Source: JBBQFI01 sp038237805
Lineage (GTDB): Bacteria > Verrucomicrobiota > Verrucomicrobiia > Chthoniobacterales > UBA10450
Reading direction: 5' to 3'
NCBI GenBank assembly: GCA_038237805.1
Contig: JBBRYI010000003.1
Span: 240,681 to 304,680, forward strand
DNA: 64,000 bases
The notes under the pieces were generated by a model. That model had not been told where the DNA came from and did no database searches. It saw only the letters and a program-made list of their open reading frames with translations. The position numbers were made by a program, and so were the translations under genes. Positions 8,575 through 15,282 of the stretch are shown one piece after another; position 1 is the stretch's first letter; the number at the start of each line of letters is the position of its first letter.

Positions 8575-8974
8575 GGTTCTTAGTTGAGGGTAACTGAGAG
8601 CTGTTGACCGTGCTTAGTTGAATGTTGAGTTTCTCTCCTTCCCAATCCCTCAACTCTCGGCCATTAACCCTGAAGCTTCCGCCAACGAGAGATGTCCCGG
8701 TCGGAGTGCACTTCCGTTGAACATGACAAAGGCCGCCGAGGAAAAAGGAATCGGGTCGTATCTTAACTTTTGACATTTGGATTTCTGAAAACGGCTGCCT
8801 AAAGAAAAGGAAGAAGTAAGAAGGCTAAAGGAGAAAAGCGGGGTGGTTTGAGAAGTTCTTTTCGGCTTGCTATCGCCTGGAGGAAAGAGCGACATTCGGG
8901 GAGAAATGTTTCCCCTCCCCATGAGCGGCAACCTCGGTCGCGAGCGGATTATACGGAATAATTCCGCCGAATTC
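8575..8974. other. intergenic region before the cassette array
   Basis: About 400 bases without a credible gene. It holds short degenerate direct repeats (TTAGTTGA at 8580-8625), a copy of the GGGTCGCATCTA-type dispersed repeat at 8753-8847, and purine-rich sequence. No integron integrase and no left half of an attC site are seen before the cassette boundary at 8975. Confidence 0.5.
8753..8847. repeat. dispersed repeat, GGGTCGCATCTA type
   Basis: GGGTCGTATCTTAACTTTTGA, then ATTTCTGAAAACGGC, then a purine-rich tail GAAGTAAGAAGGCTAAAGGAGAAAAGCGGGG. It matches 12118-12210 along its whole length with substitutions. Here it is not followed by the GTAGCGGCGTTTG element. Confidence 0.55.
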
Positions 8975-8983
8975 TCGTTAGGC
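8975..8983 (+). mobile_element. solitary attC-type right core site at the start of the cassette array
   Basis: TCGTTAGGC is identical to the right (R', GTTRRRY) end of the attC sites at 10102-10108 and 10968-10974, but no matching left half lies upstream. It sits 5 bases before the first cassette gene. It could be a secondary insertion site, a degraded attI/attC boundary, or one of the genome-wide TCGTTAGG motifs into which cassettes were inserted. Confidence 0.5.
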
Positions 8984-8987
8984 CGTT

Positions 8988-9494
8988 ATGACGCTTCAGG
9001 ACTGGAGTAATGTCGCGCAGGTGATCGGCGCGCTTGCCGTTGTCATTTCACTTTTCTACGTGGGCTTTCAGATCAAACGGAACACCAGCGCCGTGCGCTC
9101 GGCCACGGCGCAGGCGGTGCACGATAATTATGCGGATTGGTACATGAATCTGATGGTCGATGCCGACTTGAACCGGATCCTGATCAAGGGACTGAAGGAC
9201 TACGCGTCCCTGGATGAAACGGAGAAAGCGCAATTTATTGAGACGTTCATGGCCTTTATCTCTTTTTCCCAGAATGCCTTTTACCAGTGGCGGGAAAAGG
9301 CCTTGTTGGGGCCGCTTTGGGTCTGCTGGGAGTCGCTCGTGATGAATTTGCTCTCGTCCCCGGGCGGCAAGGAGTTGTGGAAGGAACGGGGGTACATTTT
9401 CGGGAACGAATACCGGAACTACGTGGACAAGGTCATCCTGACGAAGAAGCCCCATCCCGAAGCCAGGCCGCTGGGTGCTTTCAAGATCGGCTAA
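8988..9494 (+). CDS. cassette gene 1: membrane-anchored hypothetical protein
   Basis: 168 residues. One transmembrane helix near the N terminus (VAQVIGALAVVISLFYVGFQI, about residues 9-29) is followed by KRNTSAVRSATAQAVHDNYADWY and an alpha-helical soluble part. This layout is widespread among uncharacterised bacterial proteins of the form helix-QIxxNTxAxRxxT. No catalytic motif is visible. The ATG begins 5 bases after the TCGTTAGGC core site and the stop lies 11 bases before the next attC, as expected of an integron cassette. Confidence 0.7.
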   Translation: MTLQDWSNVAQVIGALAVVISLFYVGFQIKRNTSAVRSATAQAVHDNYADWYMNLMVDADLNRILIKGLKDYASLDETEKAQFIETFMAFISFSQNAFYQWREKALLGPLWVCWESLVMNLLSSPGGKELWKERGYIFGNEYRNYVDKVILTKKPHPEARPLGAFKIG

Positions 9495-9505
9495 TGAAAA
9501 ATAGG

Positions 9506-9628
9506 GCCTAACCAAGCGATGCAGCGAACCGTTGGCCGCTCCGCGTTTTGGCTTTCCATGACTACAACCTCTCACTTGCAGCCACACCCGCCCTCGCCAG
9601 CGGTCGCTGATCTTGAGTCTCGTTAGAC
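9506..9628 (+). mobile_element. attC site 1 (123 bp)
   Basis: Left core GCCTAAC at 9506-9512 and right core GTTAGAC at 9622-9628 fit the RYYYAAC/GTTRRRY consensus. The inner arms GCGAACCGTTGGC and GCCAGCGGTCGC are complementary apart from an extra base, the usual attC fold. Length and inner sequence match the sites at 9986 and 10852. Confidence 0.85.
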
Positions 9629-9648
9629 GTTAAGACACCTTCCCTGTT

Positions 9649-9966
9649 ATGCAGACACTGATCCAAGTCTTCGCCACCGGAACGACTTCGCTTCGAGATC
9701 GCATCACTAATGATGCGAAGCTCGGGGACTTCGGCCTTCGCGTTACCACACACAAGAAGCAGGGTCGCCAACATGGCTGGGCCAAGCTCCACATGGACCG
9801 CGGACACGGCGCGATCAACATCGAATGGCTTGGCTCGTCTCAGATGCTTGTTTGTCGTGTGGTCACACGCGGAGGGAAGCCAGACGCCATCACAGGCGCG
9901 TTTATACAGTTTCTGCTCGCACGCCTTCAGCGCCAGATTACGGCGATTCACATTTTGCCGGGCTGA
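9649..9966 (+). CDS. cassette gene 2: hypothetical protein
   Basis: 105 residues starting 20 bases after attC 1 and ending 19 bases before attC 2. No signal peptide, membrane segment or recognisable domain. The sequence is basic and rich in beta-type segments (WAKLHMDRGHGAINIEWLG, MLVCRVVTRGG). Its boundaries by attC sites on both sides are the strongest evidence that this frame is the cassette product. Role unknown. Confidence 0.6.
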   Translation: MQTLIQVFATGTTSLRDRITNDAKLGDFGLRVTTHKKQGRQHGWAKLHMDRGHGAINIEWLGSSQMLVCRVVTRGGKPDAITGAFIQFLLARLQRQITAIHILPG

Positions 9967-9985
9967 CGATGAAGCCACGCGAAAC

Positions 9986-10108
9986 GTCTAACCAGGCGAT
10001 GCAGCCAACCGCTGGTCGGCGTACGCTCAAGTTTCTCATGACTCAAACCTCACATCCCGCTGCCATGCGCGCTCTCGCCAGCGGTGGCTGATCTTGTTCT
10101 CGTTAGGC
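9986..10108 (+). mobile_element. attC site 2 (123 bp)
   Basis: Left core GTCTAAC at 9986-9992, right core GTTAGGC at 10102-10108. Arms GCCAACCGCTGGTC and GCCAGCGGTGGC pair. Reading this site as protein gives the spurious peptide NQAMQPTAGR that recurs in databases of similar genomes. Confidence 0.85.
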
Positions 10109-10124
10109 CTATGCGATAACATTT

Positions 10125-10349
10125 ATGAACCACACCAACAAAACCGTAGCGGAGAAAGTCAATGCTCAGTCGGCGGAGCTGTTCGCCGAGTTCCGGCAGC
10201 ATGTGCAAGATGTCCAGCGCGCGCAGCCTGGCGCCACAGATAAGTCTATCCTCTTCGAAGGCTGGATTGTGCAAAAAGTTGCTGGGCTGCAAGCATTGGT
10301 GATCGAGCTCAGTGATAGGATAGCCGAGCTCGAGGCCCGTGAGCAGTAG
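10125..10349 (+). CDS. cassette gene 3a: small hypothetical helical protein
   Basis: 74 residues, ATG 16 bases after attC 2. The composition and the C-terminal ALVIELSDRIAELEARE suggest a mostly helical protein with a short coiled coil. It overlaps the next gene by 11 bases, whose GTG start lies inside its last codons. Two overlapping genes in one cassette often mean a functional pair (for example antitoxin/toxin or regulator/effector), but no family is recognised. Confidence 0.55.
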   Translation: MNHTNKTVAEKVNAQSAELFAEFRQHVQDVQRAQPGATDKSILFEGWIVQKVAGLQALVIELSDRIAELEAREQ

Positions 10350-10857
10350 CCTCGTTTACGATCTGGCAGTGGCGAACGTCCGCCGGTTCGACAGACGCGC
10401 AATGGACGTTCGCCGCAGCCGGCGAGAAGAGTCCTTCCCCCGGACACTGAAGCGTGCGCTGATCGCAGAGCACGCGAGCGACATTACCGATGCTGAGCAG
10501 TCAGCGCACCAGGAACTTATGGAGTGGTGCTGGAGGGAGCTGTGGCGACCGTCATTCGTACCGGATCTCTGGTATGTCGACACCGAGGATCGCGTAGTTC
10601 ACGTCTTCGAGATTGAGGATACTTCCCCGCTTACGTCCGAGAAGCTTTGGAAGCTGGTGGATTTCTGGTGGTCGATGGACAATGAGTGTTGGGATGTGCA
10701 CTGCACCGTGTTTGATCGCTACGGCATGCAGCCTCGCCGCATCAATCTACAGCGAGCCGCATTTCTGGTGATGGACGTCGACATGAATAGTCTCGAGTAT
10801 CATGCCGTGATAGAGTTTCTAGGGCTTGAACCTGATAATGAGACTAACAAGGCCTAA
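10339..10857 (+). CDS. cassette gene 3b: hypothetical protein with nuclease-like motif
   Basis: 172 residues from a GTG start that overlaps gene 3a. A stretch around residues 68-90, FVPDLWYVDTEDRVVHVFEIEDT, resembles a PD-(D/E)xK motif II/III (PD...ExE instead of ExK), so a nuclease-fold protein is possible. There is no signal peptide. The stop codon TAA (10855-10857) is provided by the left core of attC 3, GCCTAAC. Function not known. Confidence 0.6.
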   Translation: MSSSLVYDLAVANVRRFDRRAMDVRRSRREESFPRTLKRALIAEHASDITDAEQSAHQELMEWCWRELWRPSFVPDLWYVDTEDRVVHVFEIEDTSPLTSEKLWKLVDFWWSMDNECWDVHCTVFDRYGMQPRRINLQRAAFLVMDVDMNSLEYHAVIEFLGLEPDNETNKA

Positions 10858-10974
10858 CCATGCGATGCAGCGAACCGCTGGCCGCGCCGCGTTCTAGCTT
10901 TCGATGACTTCCTCACTATACCGGCAGCGGCGCGCGCTCTCGCCAGCGGTCGCTGATCTTGGGTCTCGTTAGGC
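10852..10974 (+). mobile_element. attC site 3 (123 bp)
   Basis: Left core GCCTAAC at 10852-10858 and right core GTTAGGC at 10968-10974, with arms GCGAACCGCTGGC and GCCAGCGGTCGC fully complementary apart from the unpaired base. The left core contains the stop codon of the upstream cassette gene. Confidence 0.88.
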
Positions 10975-11026
10975 ACTTTTAACAACTCCATTTCCGTTTA
11001 TAGTGAATCAACAACATTAAATATTT

Positions 11027-11341
11027 ATGAAATACATGCTCACCTGGTCCGAACGCCCGCAAGGTTCACCGATAGAATACGAGAATGCCCAGAAGCGGAT
11101 TCTCGAGGTTTTCACGCAATGGAAGGCACCCGCCAATTTCAAGATCGAGTTGTTCGTAATACGAGTGGGTGATTGGGGCGGATATATGATGTTGGATTGC
11201 GACGATCCGTTGGCGGTTCACAAGTTCTGCTCGATGCTGCCTGCTTTTGTATTCGAGGTGCGCCCCGTGGTTCCCGTCATGGACGCTGTCCGGGTGGAGC
11301 AGGAAGCGATTGCCTTTCGGGATGGACTCAAAGCGCAATGA
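11027..11341 (+). CDS. cassette gene 4: DUF3303 domain-containing protein
   Basis: 104 residues. MKYMLTWSERPQGS, FKIELFVIRVGDWGGYMMLDCDDPLAVHKF and FEVRPVVPVMDA follow the DUF3303 pattern, a small dimeric alpha/beta-barrel-like domain of unknown function common in integron cassettes. ATG lies 52 bases after attC 3, and a truncated attC follows the stop. Confidence 0.8.
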   Translation: MKYMLTWSERPQGSPIEYENAQKRILEVFTQWKAPANFKIELFVIRVGDWGGYMMLDCDDPLAVHKFCSMLPAFVFEVRPVVPVMDAVRVEQEAIAFRDGLKAQ

Positions 11342-11362
11342 TGTTGTGAAACGATAGCTGGC

Positions 11363-11390
11363 CCCTAACCAGGCGATGCAGCCAACCGCG
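11363..11390 (+). mobile_element. truncated attC left half
   Basis: CCCTAACCAGGCGATGCAGCC then AACCGCGG matches the left arm of attC 2 and then stops abruptly, replaced by the tail of the GGGTCGCATCTA-type repeat and a GTAGCGGCG fragment (11397-11446). The right half is missing, so an insertion or deletion has broken this cassette junction. Confidence 0.65.
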
Positions 11391-11396
11391 GACGAA

Positions 11397-11446
11397 ATTA
11401 AGAAGTAAAAAGGCTAAAGTAGAAGACGGGGCAGTTGTAGCGGCGT
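11397..11446. repeat. dispersed repeat tail joined to REP-like fragment
   Basis: AGAAGTAAAAAGGCTAAAGTAGAAGACGGGGCAG followed by TTGTAGCGGCG. The same order is found at 12171-12222, which shows that the purine-rich repeat tail and the GTAGCGGCG element are inherited together. Confidence 0.5.
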
Positions 11447-11448
11447 CC

Positions 11449-11506
11449 TGATGACCCTAATCCTGCACAAGGGCGCAAAGGGTTGGCGGATTACCGCAGG
11501 GGCATG
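11449..11506 (+). pseudogene. remnant of a cassette gene, SnoaL/NTF2-like C terminus
   Basis: The frame beginning at 11451 reads MTLILHKGAKGWRITAGAWAD before running into the attC-like sequence. This short stretch is typical of the last beta-strands of SnoaL-like/DUF4440 proteins (strand, charged turn, GWRI, strand). The rest of the gene is absent, replaced upstream by repeat DNA. The following cassette gene encodes a full NTF2-like protein, so this may be the tail of a lost relative. Confidence 0.4.
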
Positions 11507-11627
11507 GGCTGACAATGCGATGCAGCGAACCGGTGGCCGCTTTGCGGCAAGGCTGAAGGATGAATTAAGAATTATGAACAAAAGACGCTCGCCTCGACAT
11601 GCAATGGCTGATCCTATTCTGTTGAAC
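11507..11627 (+). mobile_element. degenerate attC site 4 (about 121 bp)
   Basis: GGCTGACAATGCGATGCAGCG and AACCGGTGGCC match the left part of attC 3, while GGCTGATC then GTTGAAC (11621-11627, fits GTTRRRY) match the right end. The right arm is diverged (CGACATGCAATGGCTG instead of GCCAGCGGTCGCTG), so the site may be inactive. It ends 8 bases before the next gene. Confidence 0.6.
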
Positions 11628-11635
11628 CTAATATT

Positions 11636-12097
11636 ATGACCAAGTATCGCACTTTATTTATCGCGACTACCTCGCTGTTGACCTGGACAATCGGTGCGGC
11701 CGCCGCGGATCAGTCAGGCCCGTCTGCTGCCGATCAGACTCAGGTAACTGAGGCCATCCGCTCGATGTTCGCCGCAGCAACGGCCGATGATCTCCCAAAG
11801 TTTCGCGCCGTTATCACTCCCGACTTCTACGCCTTCGATGCCGGCGGACGGTTCACCAGCGACGCCTTGATGGATCTTATCAAAAAGGCGCATGCCGCCG
11901 GCAAAGTCTATGTCTGGACGGTAAACGAACCTGAAGTTCACATCTACGGGGACATCGCCTGGATTACCTATGTCAATCACGGCTCCATAAAGGATGCATC
12001 CGGAACAAAAAACGTGACCTGGTTGGAATCAGCATTTCTCCAGAAAGAAAAGGGCATGTGGCGCATTCATTTCTTTCACAGCACGCGAGCGCCGTGA
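11636..12097 (+). CDS. cassette gene 5: exported SnoaL/NTF2-like protein (DUF4440 type)
   Basis: 153 residues. Residues 1-24 form a signal peptide (LFIATTSLLTWTIGAAAADQ). The mature part has the NTF2-like order: helix with VTEAIRSMFAAATADDLPKFRAVITPDFYAFDAGG, then strands VHIYGDIAWITYVNHG and TWLESAFLQKEKGMWRIHFFHST. Such folds bind small molecules or act as enzymes; no specific catalytic pair can be assigned. It is the last cassette-like gene: no attC is seen after its stop, only dispersed repeats. Confidence 0.8.
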   Translation: MTKYRTLFIATTSLLTWTIGAAAADQSGPSAADQTQVTEAIRSMFAAATADDLPKFRAVITPDFYAFDAGGRFTSDALMDLIKKAHAAGKVYVWTVNEPEVHIYGDIAWITYVNHGSIKDASGTKNVTWLESAFLQKEKGMWRIHFFHSTRAP

Positions 12098-12117
12098 CAA
12101 AAAACTAGTGGGAGATT

Positions 12118-12210
12118 GGGGTCGCATCTAAACTTTTGATTTTTCGCTTTCTGAAAAGGGCCGCCGAAAGAGAAGTAGGAAGTAAAAGGATAAAGTAGAA
12201 AAGCGGGGCA
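12118..12210. repeat. dispersed repeat, GGGTCGCATCTA type (full)
   Basis: GGGGTCGCATCTAAACTTTTGA, CTTTCTGAAAAGGGCCGCCGAAAG and a purine-rich tail ending AAGTAGAAAAGCGGGGCAG. Closest to the copies at 8753 and 13054. It runs straight into a GTAG-headed REP-like element. Confidence 0.55.
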
Positions 12211-12276
12211 GTCGTAGACGTTTGTGTCAAACGCCGAACTCAATTAAACAGGCGCGTGGCACAAGCGCCTCTACAA
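12211..12276. repeat. REP-like palindromic element, GTAGCGGCGTTTG type
   Basis: GTCGTAGACGTTTGTGTCAAACGCCG, then AATTAAACAGGCGC, then TGGCACAAGCGCCTCTACAA: nearly the same as 2703-2785, with a shorter centre. Two hairpins in inverted order with CTACAA at the right end. Confidence 0.7.
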
Positions 12277-12342
12277 CGTTTCTTCTTGCGCGGTTACTTT
12301 GCAATAAACGAGATGCGTGCAGCTATCGACTCTCCAGCCTGC

Positions 12343-12933
12343 TTAAGCGACGCGTTTATCCCGTCTTTTGCTTCGCGCCAGCAGAAAAGCCAGCCCACCA
12401 AGTACGGACAATACGTACGTGGATGGTTCCGGAACAAACTCAACTACATATCCGCTGCCTGTTAAGTTTTCTGATGTGTCGTTCCAGAATCCATCGTTTC
12501 GGATTTCGATCACGTTTTCGTTGCCATTATTATTGGGTTCGTTGGGGTCCCAGTTGGTATAAACAAACGGCTCGCCAGTGACCCACTGAAAACCGCCAGC
12601 GGGCTCCACGCTGCCGTTTGGTTGAAAACCTCCAAGCCAAACTGGCGTGGTCGCGAAAGCGCCAGGAAACTGCGCTCCGAACTGAGCCAGGACGAAGGAC
12701 TGCTCCGAGGCGCTTGTAATGGACACGAGGGTACCATTTTGGCCCATGAACTGTTGGCCCATCGCGGCGGTGTTCGCCTGCCCCCAAGTTAGACCGTCCG
12801 AAACGAAATCGTAGTAATGACCGTTGTCAGGATTAAGCACCTGTCCGTGGGCCAAGGCTGGCCAGGCAAAAAGTGCCATCACTGATACAGCTATCCCAAG
12901 GCATCGTTTGTTCGTATTAATTTGTTGTTTCAT
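12343..12933 (-). CDS. PEP-CTERM protein with C-type lectin-like domain
   Basis: Start chosen at 12933 (MKQQINTNKRCLGIAVS, 196 residues), preceded by AGAAGAGA. Signal peptide about 1-30. The mature part is a C-type lectin-like domain: GHYYDFVSDGLTWGQANTAA, NGTLVSITSASEQSFV, VWLGGFQ, then EPNNNGNENVIEI and FWNDTSEN, the calcium/sugar-binding region. The end VPEPSTYVLSVLGGLAFLLARSKRR is a PEP-CTERM sorting signal (PEP motif, hydrophobic helix, basic tail) recognised by an exosortase. Probably exported to the cell surface or exopolysaccharide layer. No exosortase gene is in the window. Confidence 0.88.
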   Translation of the reverse strand: MKQQINTNKRCLGIAVSVMALFAWPALAHGQVLNPDNGHYYDFVSDGLTWGQANTAAMGQQFMGQNGTLVSITSASEQSFVLAQFGAQFPGAFATTPVWLGGFQPNGSVEPAGGFQWVTGEPFVYTNWDPNEPNNNGNENVIEIRNDGFWNDTSENLTGSGYVVEFVPEPSTYVLSVLGGLAFLLARSKRRDKRVA

Positions 12934-13053
12934 GGTCGTCTCTTCTCTTCGTGGCAAGCTCATGCTGCCTAACATTTTTTATCCGGCGGTTTTTGGCTTA
13001 GCAAGCCAAATCAGGCAAGCCGGTTGGAGTCCGCGTAGTTTGGCATTAAGAAA

Positions 13054-13121
13054 TTGGGGCGGATCTAAACTTTCGAGATTTCGGCTCTGTGAAAACGGCG
13101 ATCGAAAGAGAAAAAAGTAGA
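13054..13121. repeat. dispersed repeat, GGGTCGCATCTA type (diverged)
   Basis: TTGGGGCGGATCTAAACTTTCGAGATTTCGG, CTGTGAAAACGGCGATCGAAAGAG and AAAAAAGTAGAAAGC align with 12118-12190. No REP-like element follows. Confidence 0.45.
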
Positions 13122-13184
13122 AAGCAAACAAGTCGCCTCGCGCAAAGCGGTTGGTAGCGGCAAAGACCTTGCGTCAGAATTCGG

Positions 13185-13715
13185 TTAGTACAGCGGCTCC
13201 ACGCCAAGATATGACCCAGCTATATTCGCCGTCTGCCACACTTCATTAGAGTTGATCGCAAATGAGCGATCGAAGAGTTCCTCGGCTTTTCCACGATCGC
13301 CTCTTAGATTGTAATAAGCGCCGATTTCTGCTAGCCACGGCGCATCCTTAGGCTCCATCGCGAGTGCTTTCGCAAAGGCGTCTTGCGCTTTGACCCACTC
13401 TTTAGCTTCCCAATAAACGCGACCTATGCGCATCCAGTTTCCTGAGTCAGCCTTCCTTGAGTTAGCGGCGTCAAAGATTGTCTGACCCTGGTTCCTTGAC
13501 CCAGCAAGGTAGTAAACACGGCCGACAGCAATATTCTCCCAACTTCCTTTTCCTGCCTGCGAACGCGCAAGATTAAGTAACTCCATTCCGGCGGCTTGTT
13601 TCGGCTTAGTTCTGTAGGTCGCCGGATCAAGACCTTTGCCACGCGCAAATACGCCCGCGGCTACGCCAAGGCAGAAGATTAAGATGCAAGAAAGAGCCAT
13701 GCGTTTGTTTTTCAT
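13185..13715 (-). CDS. exported TPR-repeat protein
   Basis: 176 residues with an N-terminal signal or anchor (MALSCILIFCLGVAAGVFARG, about 5-25). Two or three tetratricopeptide repeats follow, for example NWMRIGRVYWEAKEWVKAQ and PWLAEIGAYYNLRGDRGKAE, each of the W/A-L-G-Y-A type. TPRs mediate protein-protein contacts, so a periplasmic scaffold role is possible. It is monocistronic and faces away from the aldo/keto reductase gene. Confidence 0.7.
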   Translation of the reverse strand: MKNKRMALSCILIFCLGVAAGVFARGKGLDPATYRTKPKQAAGMELLNLARSQAGKGSWENIAVGRVYYLAGSRNQGQTIFDAANSRKADSGNWMRIGRVYWEAKEWVKAQDAFAKALAMEPKDAPWLAEIGAYYNLRGDRGKAEELFDRSFAINSNEVWQTANIAGSYLGVEPLY

Positions 13716-14045
13716 TTAGTCAGCCTACTCGAGGGGATTTCGATACAATGCAGTTCGTTCACTCAATTTGTGAGCATTGGTTGTGGATCACTTCTCGAGA
13801 TGAACTTAAGGCGGGAGCGGCAATCGTTTGCGACAATGCTATGATCTATCGTAAGCAGATTACAATGAAAGGGGCGATAACCGACTGAGAGTGAGCGACC
13901 AGTCTCTATTAGTAAGAGATGTATCAACTCGCGCGACATGACAAGAACATCGCCCGAATCGAAATCGATTAGGAATAGTTCTGCTTCTCCGTCGTTAAGT
14001 GTTGACCACAGCGCCTAATGAAACAATCTTACGGCGCGAGTCCGC
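13716..14045. other. intergenic region, nothing recognised
   Basis: 330 bases between the divergent TPR and aldo/keto reductase genes. No ORF with protein-like composition, no RNA structure or dispersed repeat is visible. It must contain the promoters of both genes, but no convincing -35/-10 pair stands out. Confidence 0.4.
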
Positions 14046-14984
14046 ATGACGATGCACGATAAGATTTCACGACGGCGAGCAGCGAAGTTAATTGGCGCGA
14101 CTGCGGCCGGCGCATTCCTGCCGATCGGCACATCGCGCATCTTCGCGGCCGAGGAATCCCAGTTGATGCGCGCTATTCCGTCGACGGGCGAGAGACTTCC
14201 AGTTATTGGACTCGGTAGCGCAGTAAAGTTCGACGTTCGGCCCGGCTCGGCTCAACTCAAACCGCTCGCAGAAGTGCTGACGCTTTTTGTGAAGCACGGC
14301 GGGAAGGTAATCGATTCCTCGCCGATGTACGGCAATGCCGAAAGCGTTATCGGTGACCTCGCTGGCAAAGCGCATCTGCGCAATTCGCTTTTCATCGCGA
14401 CCAAGGTGTGGACGCGGCGCAAGGAGGAAGGGGCCGCCCAGATGCAGCGCTCATTGGAGCGTTTTCAAACGAAGAAGATCGATCTGATGCAGGTGCATAA
14501 TCTGGTTGATGTCGAAACCCAGATGGGTTCGCTGCGCGAATGGAAATCGAAGGGAAATATTCGTTACACCGGAATTACCCATTCCGAGGATCGCGGCCAC
14601 GGCGAAGTAGAACGAATCATGAAGGTGCAGAAGCCCGATTTCGTCCAGATCAATTATTCGCTGGTGGATCGAGCTGCGGCTCAGCGTATTTTGCCGTTGG
14701 CGCAGGAACTTCGGATGGGCGTTATCGTCAATCGTCCTTTTGGCAGTGGCGGCGTGTTTAAAGTGCTTTCTGCAAAACCGCTGCCAGCATGGGCGACTGA
14801 ATTCGATTGTCACTCCTGGGCTCAATTTTTGTTGAAGTGGATTATGTCGCACCCGGCAGTTACTTGTGTGATCCCTGCCACAAATAATCCGCAACACCTC
14901 GAAGACAATATGGGGGCAGGAATTGGCCGGCTGCCCGATGCCAAAATGCGGCAGCGCATGGCGTCCCTCTTCGTCGGATTCTAA
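14046..14984 (+). CDS. Tat-exported aldo/keto reductase
   Basis: 312 residues. The N terminus MTMHDKISRRRAAKLIGATAAGAFLP is a twin-arginine signal (SRRRAAKL), so the enzyme is probably folded in the cytosol with its cofactor and exported. The aldo/keto reductase tetrad is visible: Asp in KVIDSSPMYG (also the Tyr), Lys in FIATKVW and His in MQVHNLVD. NADPH-site features near the C terminus (VIPATNNPQHLEDN) are present. The substrate is unknown. No clear operon partner: a repeat and a minus-strand gene follow. Confidence 0.85.
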   Translation: MTMHDKISRRRAAKLIGATAAGAFLPIGTSRIFAAEESQLMRAIPSTGERLPVIGLGSAVKFDVRPGSAQLKPLAEVLTLFVKHGGKVIDSSPMYGNAESVIGDLAGKAHLRNSLFIATKVWTRRKEEGAAQMQRSLERFQTKKIDLMQVHNLVDVETQMGSLREWKSKGNIRYTGITHSEDRGHGEVERIMKVQKPDFVQINYSLVDRAAAQRILPLAQELRMGVIVNRPFGSGGVFKVLSAKPLPAWATEFDCHSWAQFLLKWIMSHPAVTCVIPATNNPQHLEDNMGAGIGRLPDAKMRQRMASLFVGF

Positions 14985-14989
14985 CGTTA

Positions 14990-15089
14990 GGTGGATCGAG
15001 CAGGCGAGGCCACGCGGTTGACCACGAAGCTGATAATGTCGGCGAGGCCTACTAGGTTTTAACATCGGTCGCCGAGCGGCCGATCCACC
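14990..15089. repeat. inverted-end repeat, GGTGGATC...GATCCACC type
   Basis: About 100 bases bounded by GGTGGATCG and CGGCCGATCCACC. The right end (AACATCGGTCGCCGAGCGGCC) is shared with the element at 17656-17743. Both copies start a few bases after the stop codon of a + strand gene, like the REP-like families elsewhere in the window. Confidence 0.55.
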
Positions 15090-15282
15090 TTACTCGATTC
15101 GCCAAAGCATCGCTTATTCTTCTGGCGAAACTCGTCGAAGCCGAGATTCAGATTAAGAGGAAGCGGAATTACCGCGGGCCGAGGATACGGTGGCGGGATA
15201 CAGTAACGACGCACATTGCTCGTTCCTCGAGTTGGTCGCGCCGCGAAGATGGTTCGCAGCGCGCCAGGTAAATAACGTTGGA

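Noticed and set aside
8480..8931. Minus-strand ORFs in the region before the cassette array
   Set aside because: They overlap each other, the M20 gene and a dispersed repeat, and resemble no family.
9825..10091. ORF reading NQAMQPTAGR-type peptide across attC site 2
   Set aside because: It is translation of the attC sequence itself and overlaps cassette gene 2; the same peptide arises wherever this attC type occurs.
14978..14995. CTAACGTTAGG counted as another octamer copy
   Set aside because: It reads ACGTTAGG, one base off; excluded from the count, as were CCTAACAA at 21664 and 27558 and CCTAACGC at 37780.
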